Shown here: piece after piece, positions 1-5,138 of the stretch | Numbering within the stretch: the first letter of the stretch is position 1 | Layout of the letters: every line of letters starts with the position of its first letter | DNA from: Gammaproteobacteria bacterium | GTDB taxonomy: Bacteria; Pseudomonadota; Alphaproteobacteria; UBA828 | Direction: 5' to 3' | DNA length: 5,138 nucleotides | Assembly (NCBI GenBank): GCA_002714015.1 | Contig: PAWF01000003.1 | Coordinates: 53,553 to 58,690, forward strand | The notes under the pieces: generated by a model | What the model saw: the letters and a program-made list of their open reading frames with translations, nothing else | The model's database searches: none | Told to the model about the DNA's origin: nothing | Program-made: the position numbers and the translations under genes

Positions 1-551
1 GGTTCTCCCATACCCATCATAACAATATTTGATAATAATCTTTCTTTTGTTGGTGTTGGCCATTCACCATAGGCGTCTCGAGCTACCATAAATTGACCCA
101 CGATCTCTGAACTGTTCAAATTACGAACTAGTTTTTGAGTTCCAGTATAGCAAAATTTACAATTTAAAGTACACCCAACTTGGCTAGATATGCAAACGGC
201 ACCTCGGTCAGTTTCAGGTATATAAACACATTCAACCTCTGTTTTATCTGAAAACTGCATTAACCACTTTCTTGTGCCATCTAGAGAGCATTGTTCAGAA
301 GAGATATTAGGTCTTTGTATTATATATTTTTCCTTAAGTTTGTTTCTAAGCGTCTCTCCCAAAGTAGTCATTTTATTAAAATCATTTACACCTTGAAAAT
401 AAATCCAGTGCCAAAGCTGTTTTGTACGCATACGTGATTTGTTTATAGGTTCTCCAAGAGACCTAATTACTATATCCAATTCATCACGCGTTAACCCAAG
501 TAGGTTAATCGCCTGATTTTTTTCAAGGTTTTTACTATTTGCATGCACCAT
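1..551 (-). CDS. rlmN: Dual-specificity RNA methyltransferase RlmN, N-terminal part (cut by window edge)
   Basis: Radical SAM enzyme that methylates C2 of A2503 in 23S rRNA and of A37 in some tRNAs, in the cytoplasm. Only the first 183 codons are in the window; the family is usually about 350-400 residues, so roughly half is missing to the left. Seen directly: the iron-sulfur motif CTLNCKFC with Cys at 127, 131 and 134, preceded by VCISSQVG, and the family signature VECVYIPE around residues 106-113. The visible part ends in MMGMGEP, the SAM-binding GGEP-like motif. C120 and E107 align, with an offset of two, to E. coli C118 and E105 (from memory), both linked to catalysis; the methylated C-terminal Cys lies outside. 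The N-terminal accessory domain (about 15-90) includes the typical RTKQLWHWIYFQG segment. The start is ATG at 551-549; no clear Shine-Dalgarno precedes it. Identification is firm. Confidence 0.97.
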   Translation of the reverse strand, partial: MVHANSKNLEKNQAINLLGLTRDELDIVIRSLGEPINKSRMRTKQLWHWIYFQGVNDFNKMTTLGETLRNKLKEKYIIQRPNISSEQCSLDGTRKWLMQFSDKTEVECVYIPETDRGAVCISSQVGCTLNCKFCYTGTQKLVRNLNSSEIVGQFMVARDAYGEWPTPTKERLLSNIVMMGMGE

Positions 552-581
552 TTTATCTTTGTTTATGTATATCGTTTTATA

Positions 582-635
582 ACGTCTTGACGAAAAAATT
601 AGATAATTGAATTAGAATCTATTTACGTCTCAACG
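582..635. repeat. Two copies of an 11-bp motif ACGTCT(T/C)(G/A)ACG upstream of rlmN
   Basis: ACGTCTTGACG at 582-592 and ACGTCTCAACG at 625-635 lie in the same orientation and match at nine of eleven bases. Their starts are 43 bases apart, about four helical turns. The first contains a perfect inverted repeat (CGTC-TT-GACG, 583-592). The second overlaps the candidate rlmN -35. They could be paired operator sites, but no regulator is recognisable here and coincidence is possible. Confidence 0.3.
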
Positions 636-639
636 TTAA
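611..639 (-). promoter_or_regulatory. Candidate sigma-70-type promoter for rlmN
   Basis: Read on the minus strand, TTAACG (639-634) and TCTAAT (616-611) are separated by exactly 17 bases. The -10 matches TATAAT at five of six bases and the -35 matches TTGACA at four of six. Transcription would begin near 604 and leave a leader of about 50 bases before the rlmN ATG. This is by-eye consensus matching in AT-rich DNA, so chance matches are likely. Confidence 0.35.
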
Positions 640-683
640 CCAATTAGCTATTTTTTTGGCAACGATAACATTTTAGTAAATAA

Positions 684-1202
684 CTATGGGCATGCTTTTG
701 TGATTGCTTTGTGTGTAGCTGTGAACCCTTTGAGAGAATAAGTGTCAAGAGAGAATGTTCCTTTTTTAGATGTTCCTCGCACTTTTAGTTTATTGCCCTT
801 AGCCATACCTTTTATGATTACAGGATCTCGTTTAGGGTCATCAGACCAGGCATACTCATCCTGTAAAAGACCAAATATATGTTTTTTCCCATCAATATTT
901 ATTTCTACTGATTTTCCTTCTTTATAAGGATAACCAGAAGTAACACTCACATCTTCTGATGTTGAACTTCCTTGACGCCTAGTAACCATAGCATAGGCGT
1001 CACTACGTCTTTTATAATTTCCATCTTCCTTTATTGGTCGACTAAACATATAGCATACCTTAAGACTATTTTCGGTGATGGTATATGCAATCCAGTGCCC
1101 ATTCTCATCCAGGGGTTTTTGAGCAGATACATTTGAGCTTGCTAATATCAGGATTACTCCTGCTAAGGTGGCTCCAAAAAAAATATTTTTTAAGATCTTC
1201 AT
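684..1202 (-). CDS. Secreted IalB-family protein (invasion associated locus B domain)
   Basis: Small exported protein of the IalB family, widespread in alphaproteobacteria and named after a Bartonella locus linked to erythrocyte entry. Most members, in free-living bacteria, have no known biochemical role. An ORF runs up to ATG 1226, but I prefer ATG at 1202-1200, because the protein then opens with a clean signal peptide: MKILKN, a hydrophobic stretch, then a SNVSA/QK cleavage site. The mature part is about 145 residues. It shows the family pattern: an HW.AYT strand near the start, a first Cys (58, numbered from the longer ORF), VTRR then EDVSVTSGYPY, an INIDGKKHIFGLL strand, AWSDDPK, and a C-terminal DTYSLKGFTATHKAITKAC. 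C58 and C179 may form a periplasmic disulfide. It lies alone between a likely terminator and the rlmN promoter region. Neither start has a good Shine-Dalgarno. Family firm, function unknown. Confidence 0.88.
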   Translation of the reverse strand: MKILKNIFFGATLAGVILILASSNVSAQKPLDENGHWIAYTITENSLKVCYMFSRPIKEDGNYKRRSDAYAMVTRRQGSSTSEDVSVTSGYPYKEGKSVEINIDGKKHIFGLLQDEYAWSDDPKRDPVIIKGMAKGNKLKVRGTSKKGTFSLDTYSLKGFTATHKAITKACP

Positions 1203-1224
1203 TTTCACGCTGCTAATAAATTCC

Positions 1225-1253
1225 ATTATGAAACGAATCGATTGAATAAAAAT
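1225..1253 (-). promoter_or_regulatory. Weak candidate promoter for the IalB-family gene
   Basis: On the minus strand CATAAT (1230-1225) matches the -10 consensus at five of six bases. The corresponding -35 position is only a T-rich hexamer, so support is poor. If it is used, transcription would start near 1218. That lies downstream of the longer ORF's ATG at 1226-1224 and would agree with translation from the ATG at 1202. Confidence 0.22.
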
Positions 1254-1279
1254 AATAGCGACTATTTTGCTCAGCCGCT
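1244..1279 (-). terminator. Likely rho-independent terminator of the RNA methyltransferase gene
   Basis: On the minus strand, starting 8 bases after the methyltransferase stop codon, AGCGGCT (1279-1273) can pair with AGTCGCT (1263-1257). This gives seven base pairs including one G-U, with a nine-base loop. It is followed at once by a T-rich run, ATTATTTTTATT (1256-1245). Position and U-tract fit an intrinsic terminator separating this gene from the IalB-family gene; the stem is short, so strength is uncertain. Confidence 0.5.
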
Positions 1280-1287
1280 AGTACAGA

Positions 1288-1827
1288 CTAGTTTTGAGAA
1301 TTCCTATTTTTTGGTGATCCATGTATATGGGGCATAGTTTTTTTATAAGAACTCTGATTATTTAATGATCTGCTATTAAAACGACCCATAGAAAGCATTC
1401 GATCATACATTACTATAGCTCCAGCTACACCAACATTCACACAAAACTTTGTTGGAATTTTGACTAAATGTGAGCATTGTTCACAAACTGCATTGGAAAG
1501 GCTACCACGCTCTGGTCCCAGTATATAGGCTGCAGATAAAGGATGTGGAAAAGTTGGTAGATATTGAGCACTATCTGAAAACTCAACTCCAACTAGAACA
1601 CACTTTTCTGGTAAATTTAGTTTAGCAACAGAGTCGTATTGCCAAAGCGGGACATGTTGATTTGAATCAGAAGTATCAGAGTAGTTTGTTGAGGCATTTA
1701 TTGGAGAATTTATGGTGAAAAAAAAATGTGCACCAAATGCATTAGCAGACCTCATGAGGTTTCCTAGGTTCATTGGCTTACTTATACCCTCGACGCCTAT
1801 ACCAAAATATCCTCGGTTTATTTTCAT
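1288..1827 (-). CDS. TrmH/SpoU-family RNA methyltransferase
   Basis: SAM-dependent RNA 2'-O-methyltransferase of the SPOUT (alpha/beta knot) class; the rRNA or tRNA target cannot be told from sequence. All three SpoU motifs are present. Motif 1 is KPMNLGNLMRSANAFGA with the conserved Asn and Arg. Motif 2 is AYILGPERGSLS. Motif 3 is VKIPTKFCVNVGVAGAIVMYDRM, holding the knot Asn in CVNV where many relatives have SLNV. The protein is about 179 residues, a knot domain without the N-terminal substrate-binding domain of larger relatives. The last 30 or so residues form a polar, basic tail. The ORF extends to a TTG at 1863, but I choose ATG 1827-1825: homologues typically begin just before RGYFGIGVE, and the candidate promoter would place transcription only a few bases ahead of the TTG. 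No strong Shine-Dalgarno is visible. It diverges from glnD. Family firm, specific name not assignable. Confidence 0.93.
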   Translation of the reverse strand: MKINRGYFGIGVEGISKPMNLGNLMRSANAFGAHFFFTINSPINASTNYSDTSDSNQHVPLWQYDSVAKLNLPEKCVLVGVEFSDSAQYLPTFPHPLSAAYILGPERGSLSNAVCEQCSHLVKIPTKFCVNVGVAGAIVMYDRMLSMGRFNSRSLNNQSSYKKTMPHIHGSPKNRNSQN

Positions 1828-1874
1828 GTTTCTTAGAGTGACAGCTTGGCGCGCAGTGGGCAAGATAGGTAATG

Positions 1875-1880
1875 TATAAT
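1875..1880 (+). promoter_or_regulatory. Candidate -10 element of the glnD promoter
   Basis: A perfect TATAAT lies 42 bases before the glnD start, with transcription predicted near 1887 and a leader of about 35 bases. No good -35 is seen at 16-18 bases upstream; a TTGGCG at 1846-1851 is too far away. A TG dinucleotide directly abuts the hexamer but lacks the one-base gap of a true extended -10. An activator may therefore be needed, which is inference. Confidence 0.4.
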
Positions 1881-1903
1881 AATGGTAAGTGCATGAATGA
1901 AAA
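1876..1903 (-). promoter_or_regulatory. Candidate promoter for the RNA methyltransferase gene
   Basis: On the minus strand TTTTCA (1903-1898) and TATTAT (1881-1876) are 16 bases apart. The -10 matches at five of six bases and the -35 at four of six. Predicted transcription start is near 1869, giving a leader of about 40 bases to the ATG at 1827. The -10 shares its bases with the forward-facing glnD -10. Confidence 0.4.
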
Positions 1904-1914
1904 TTTATTAGTGT

Positions 1915-1917
1915 AGG
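1915..1917 (+). promoter_or_regulatory. Ribosome-binding core that favours the TTG start of glnD
   Basis: AGG in TGTAGGTTAAA ends five bases before TTG 1923 but 17 bases before ATG 1935. Spacing therefore favours the TTG start. The core is only three bases long, so the support is modest. Confidence 0.35.
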
Positions 1918-1922
1918 TTAAA

Positions 1923-4691
1923 TTGTCTGGTGGGATGCAAAAAATTACTGCTCAGCGAAAAATATTTGATCGACGTGCTATATACTCGTTGTTATCTGAG
2001 CACGCGCAAACAAATAAGCGTAGTGTAGGTGCAAGAGGATCAATAAAACCCGCACTTCAAATCTTGAAACCTGCACTTCAAAATGGTCAGTTTGAGATAA
2101 AGAAGCGGCTGGAGTCAAGACATAGTGGTCAAGCTATTGTATCAGCCAATACATTTTTAATAGATCAGGTAATAAGATGTATTTTTGATTATTCTACTTT
2201 TCATTTGTTCCCGGAACCAAATCCTACCAAAGGCGAGCGCCTTAGTCTGGTCGCATTAGGTGGCTATGGTCGTGGTGATATGGCGCCATATTCAGATATA
2301 GATTTGATGTTTGTATACCCTTGGAAACTGTCTGCAAGGATGGAACAGGTAATTGAGTCTATATTATACTTACTTTGGGATTTGGGGTTAAAAGTAGGGC
2401 ATTCTACCCGGTCAGTGGATTATTGTCTAAATAAAGCAAAAGAGAACTATACCGTAAGGACAAGTATACTAGAGGCTCGTTATGTCTGGGGTGACAAGGG
2501 CATATATCAAGATTTGCATAGGCGATTTCGTAATGAAATAATTCCTGGTACAGAGGCACAGTTCATACGTGCAAAACTAGATGAGAGAGACTTAAGACAT
2601 GAACGTCTTGGAGGTTCACGTTATATATTAGAGCCCAATATAAAAGATGGTAAGGGCGGGTTGAGGGACCTCCACACATTATTCTGGATTGCTAAATATC
2701 TTCATCTAGTCGAGCAGTTTGGCGACCTTGTAAATAAAGGGGTTTTGACAGGCAACGAACATAAACGTTTTGTTAGGGCAGAAAATTTTCTTTGGCGTGT
2801 ACGTGCCCACATGCACGTAGTGTCTGGAAGAGCAGACAATCAGCTTACATTTGATTTACAACCTGAAATTGCAAGGCAAATGGGTTATGGCGCAAGAAAT
2901 GGTAATTTAGCTGTTGAGCGATTTATGAAACACTATTTTTTAGTAGCAAAAACCGTAGGCGAACTAACCCGAATTTTTTGTGCAGCTCTTGAGACTGAGA
3001 AGTTGCATATTCCCCCCGGATTTGGCGAGGGACAAATTCCAGCACCAGCAGACGGTATAATTACGCAAAGAGGTCGACTAACTATTGAGTCAGAAAAAAC
3101 TTTTGCTGAACGTCCAGCAAGAATGGTCAAAATTTTTAGACTTTCTCAAATAGGTAATTTTGATATTCACCCACAAACTTTGCGCCAATTACAAAAAAAC
3201 CTTAGATTAATTGATAATACAGTCCGTGAAGACACAGAAGTCAATCAACTTTTTATAAAAATACTCACTGATACTAATCGCTCCGAGCCTACATTACGTC
3301 GTATGAACGAAGCGGGAGTGCTAGGACAGCTAATACCAGAGTTTGGTCGAGTTGTTGCACAAACTCAACACGATATGTACCACGTTTATACTGTGGATGA
3401 ACACACAATTAGGGCAATTGGTATTTTGTCTAAAATTGTTGATGGGACTATGAAAGATCAATTTCCTCTAGCTACTAGCTTGATACCAAAAATTCTTTCA
3501 ATAAAGGCACTTTTTGTCGCTTTATTTCTTCATGATATTGCAAAGGGACACGGCGGAGATCATTCAGAACTGGGAGCAAAATGGGCTTTGCGGCTTTGTC
3601 TTCGATTTGGACTCAATACAGAAGAAACGGACACAGTTTCTTGGTTAGTACGTAAACACCTTTTATTTAGTAATACGGCCTTTAAAAGGGACATCAATGA
3701 CCCTCAAACAGTAAAAAGTTTTATTCAAGAAATTCAGTCAACTGAACGTTTGAGGCTTCTACTAATTTTAACATCAGCTGATATTTATGCAGTGGGTCCT
3801 GGGAGATGGAGTGCTTGGAAGCGAGGACTGTTGGAAACTCTATATAAGACTGCAGAGGCACAGATAACAGGAAGTGATGAGTCTGATAGAAGTGAACAAA
3901 GAGTTGCTGATTCCAAACGTTTATTGAGGGAAAAGTTAGCTCATTGGCCCTTAAAAGATATTGAAAAGTATATAAGCTCTCATGGTTCACCATATTGGCT
4001 GACTGTTAGCTTGGAAGCCCAAAAAAGGCACGCTGAATTAGTTAGAAATACTCATATATCAAATAAAAAAATAGCCGCAGATTTTTTTATTGATCATGAA
4101 CTAATGAGTAATGAATTCACATTATATGCCGCCGACCAGCCTAGACTATTTTCTATTGTTTCTGGAGCTTTAGCAGTTTCTGGAGTTGCGATTCTTGAAG
4201 CTAAGGTATTTACAACTAATGATGGTATGGCATTAGAAACCTTCCGGGTGCAAGATGCTATACGAAAGTCTATTGTAAATAAAAAAAGAATTAACGAGGT
4301 GCATTTGGCTTTAGAAAAGTCAATTCTTGGTAATTATAACTTTGAAATTTCTCTAAACAAATTATATCCAACCATTAAGGGTAAACATGGAATGTTTGTG
4401 GCTCCAAGAGTTTTAATAGATAATACTATGAGCAACAACCACACCCTAATTGAAGTTACGGCTAAAGATCGTGCAGGTCTACTTCATATAATTTCCAAAG
4501 GTCTGTCCGACTTTGGTCTTACAATAGTCACTGCGCATGTTTCCACTTATGGGGAAAGAGCTGTAGATGTATTTTATGTTAAAGACCGTTTCGGCTTTAA
4601 AGTTAGCAACATACGTCTCATAACAAAATTACGTCGGAGATTACTTGAGCTAGTTAGTAACTCACCTATCAATAAAGGCGCTACAGCCTGA
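1923..4691 (+). CDS. glnD: Bifunctional [protein-PII] uridylyltransferase / uridylyl-removing enzyme GlnD
   Basis: Cytoplasmic nitrogen sensor that adds UMP to PII proteins (GlnB/GlnK) when glutamine is low and removes it when glutamine is high, thereby controlling glutamine synthetase and nitrogen-regulated transcription. The 922-residue protein is full length for the family and has all domains in order. The nucleotidyltransferase domain has GGYGRGDMAPYSDIDL at 113-128, with metal-binding D125 and D127. The helical linker carries KDGKGGLRDLH (241-251). The HD phosphohydrolase domain has VDEHT (491-495) and LFLHDIAKGHGGDHSELG, with the HD pair at 537-538. Two C-terminal ACT domains for glutamine sensing begin near 733 and 841; the second has KDRAGLLHIISKGL. 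No key residue is missing. The start is TTG 1923, the only start codon between the in-frame stop at 1914 and ATG 1935, with AGG five bases upstream. ATG 1935 is the alternative; its GGTGGG abuts it too closely to serve. murJ follows ten bases later. Confidence 0.97.
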   Translation: MSGGMQKITAQRKIFDRRAIYSLLSEHAQTNKRSVGARGSIKPALQILKPALQNGQFEIKKRLESRHSGQAIVSANTFLIDQVIRCIFDYSTFHLFPEPNPTKGERLSLVALGGYGRGDMAPYSDIDLMFVYPWKLSARMEQVIESILYLLWDLGLKVGHSTRSVDYCLNKAKENYTVRTSILEARYVWGDKGIYQDLHRRFRNEIIPGTEAQFIRAKLDERDLRHERLGGSRYILEPNIKDGKGGLRDLHTLFWIAKYLHLVEQFGDLVNKGVLTGNEHKRFVRAENFLWRVRAHMHVVSGRADNQLTFDLQPEIARQMGYGARNGNLAVERFMKHYFLVAKTVGELTRIFCAALETEKLHIPPGFGEGQIPAPADGIITQRGRLTIESEKTFAERPARMVKIFRLSQIGNFDIHPQTLRQLQKNLRLIDNTVREDTEVNQLFIKILTDTNRSEPTLRRMNEAGVLGQLIPEFGRVVAQTQHDMYHVYTVDEHTIRAIGILSKIVDGTMKDQFPLATSLIPKILSIKALFVALFLHDIAKGHGGDHSELGAKWALRLCLRFGLNTEETDTVSWLVRKHLLFSNTAFKRDINDPQTVKSFIQEIQSTERLRLLLILTSADIYAVGPGRWSAWKRGLLETLYKTAEAQITGSDESDRSEQRVADSKRLLREKLAHWPLKDIEKYISSHGSPYWLTVSLEAQKRHAELVRNTHISNKKIAADFFIDHELMSNEFTLYAADQPRLFSIVSGALAVSGVAILEAKVFTTNDGMALETFRVQDAIRKSIVNKKRINEVHLALEKSILGNYNFEISLNKLYPTIKGKHGMFVAPRVLIDNTMSNNHTLIEVTAKDRAGLLHIISKGLSDFGLTIVTAHVSTYGERAVDVFYVKDRFGFKVSNIRLITKLRRRLLELVSNSPINKGATA
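2046..2082 (+). repeat. In-frame 21-bp tandem duplication inside glnD
   Basis: AAACCCGCACTTCAAA (2046-2061) recurs as AAACCTGCACTTCAAA (2067-2082), matching at 15 of 16 bases with a period of 21. Because 21 is seven codons, the frame is kept. The protein reads KPALQIL then KPALQNG, about residues 42-55, before the nucleotidyltransferase domain. The single mismatch is synonymous (CCC/CCT, both Pro). This looks like a recent slippage-type duplication in a poorly conserved N-terminal region. Confidence 0.75.
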
Positions 4692-4692
4692 T

Positions 4693-4696
4693 GAGG
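4693..4696 (+). promoter_or_regulatory. Shine-Dalgarno of murJ
   Basis: GAGG lies just after the glnD stop and five bases before ATG 4702, good spacing for a ribosome-binding site. It decides the murJ start over the later in-frame ATG at 4732. It is the clearest Shine-Dalgarno in the window. Confidence 0.6.
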
Positions 4697-4701
4697 CTCG
4701 A

Positions 4702-5138
4702 ATGACATTAAAGATAATACCAGATGGTATTATGGGTAGATGGGTTGCTACTATCGGTAGTTATACGATGGCCTCTCGCTTATTGGGGTTTTTGAGAGAC
4801 ATTTTGATTGCAGCAACCCTTGGCGCAGGGCCACTTGCTGATATATTTTTTGTGGCTTTTAAATTTCCAAATTTTTTTCGTCGGCTCTTTGCAGAAGGGG
4901 CTTTTAACTCTGCCTTCATTCCTCTTTTTGCCAAGGAGCTGGAGGGAGGTGGTCGTCGTTCAGCCATAGATTTTGCAGAAGAAGTATTATCTGTATTTTT
5001 GCCATCACTTATTTTTTTGGTAGCGATCGCACAAATATTAATGCCATGGTTGATGTATTGTATAGCCCCAGGTTTTTCGGAGAATCCAGAAAAATTTGAT
5101 CTAGCTGTTCATTTAACTCGTTTAACATTTCAGTACAT
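4702..5138 (+). CDS. murJ: Lipid II flippase MurJ, N-terminal part (cut by window edge)
   Basis: Inner-membrane MOP-superfamily flippase (formerly MviN) that moves the peptidoglycan precursor lipid II to the periplasmic face. Only 145 codons of about 510-520 are present. Seen directly: the signature SRLLGFLRDILIAATLGAG (25-43), ADIFFVAFKFPNFFRRLFAEGAF (46-68) and AFIPLF, then a hydrophobic segment near 95-118 (VLSVFLPSLIFLVAIAQILM). With an offset of eight, R26, R32, D47 and R60 fall on E. coli R18, R24, D39 and R52, charged residues of the transport cavity reported as important (from memory). The start is ATG 4702 with GAGG upstream. An ATG overlapping the glnD stop at 4691 meets a stop after four codons. 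The gene lies 10 bases after glnD, so cotranscription is likely; glnD-murJ adjacency is familiar in alphaproteobacteria. Identification is firm. Confidence 0.97.
   Translation, partial: MTLKIIPDGIMGRWVATIGSYTMASRLLGFLRDILIAATLGAGPLADIFFVAFKFPNFFRRLFAEGAFNSAFIPLFAKELEGGGRRSAIDFAEEVLSVFLPSLIFLVAIAQILMPWLMYCIAPGFSENPEKFDLAVHLTRLTFQY

Noticed and set aside
634..664. Imperfect inverted repeat CGTT..CCAA / TTGG..AACG as a terminator for the IalB-family gene
   Set aside because: The stem is four plus four base pairs with an internal mismatch and a 12-base loop, and no T-run follows it on the minus strand.
742..927. Small + strand open frame of 61 codons
   Set aside because: It lies wholly opposite the IalB-family gene, has no family features, and the antisense gene is clearly real.
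1278..1295. CTAGT-ACAG-ACTAG followed by TTTT as a + strand terminator
   Set aside because: No + strand gene lies upstream for it to terminate, the stem is only five AT-rich pairs, and the T-run is short.
2933..3130. Minus-strand open frame of 65 codons
   Set aside because: It is antisense to well-conserved glnD sequence and resembles no protein family.
3721..3993. Minus-strand open frame of 90 codons
   Set aside because: It is antisense to the helical region after the GlnD HD domain, and nothing in its sequence or start supports a gene.
4691..4702. ATG overlapping the glnD stop (TGATG) as a translationally coupled murJ start
   Set aside because: Its frame meets TGA after four codons and is not the murJ frame.
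4761..4967. Minus-strand open frame of 68 codons rich in Lys, Arg and Pro
   Set aside because: It is the complement of the most conserved murJ segment (GFLRD to the end of the PLF region), and its composition is a by-product of that coding sequence.
1..5138. A previously undescribed multi-gene system
   Set aside because: All five genes fall in known housekeeping or widespread families. There are no defence, mobile-element, CRISPR or cluster-like arrangements, and no intergenic gap is large enough to hide another gene of note.

Overview
The window is an AT-rich stretch of bacterial chromosome. It carries five protein-coding genes and no RNA genes, mobile elements or CRISPR. The gene content points to an alphaproteobacterium: an IalB-type secreted protein, a single RlmN, and glnD directly followed by murJ. 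The low GC hints at a streamlined or marine lineage. That placement is inference from gene types and order; no ribosomal RNA marker is present.

The left half is read leftward. From right to left it holds a TrmH/SpoU-family RNA methyltransferase (1827 down to 1288), a likely intrinsic terminator, a secreted IalB-family protein (1202 down to 684), a 132-base gap with a candidate promoter, and the first third of rlmN (551 down to 1), cut by the window edge within its GMGEP motif.

The right half is read rightward. A complete glnD (1923-4691) encodes the bifunctional uridylyltransferase/uridylyl-removing enzyme that controls PII signalling. Ten bases later murJ begins (4702), the lipid II flippase of peptidoglycan synthesis, cut at the right edge. 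The tight spacing implies one transcript.

The methyltransferase and glnD diverge from a short region (about 1864-1922) that appears to hold two face-to-face promoters sharing the same -10 bases. No gap without a gene exceeds about 135 bases.

I see no convincing undescribed system; all five genes belong to known families. The second-look items are small: the shared divergent promoter, an in-frame 21-bp duplication in the GlnD N-terminus, a repeated 11-bp motif before rlmN, a non-ATG start for glnD, and start-site corrections for two genes.
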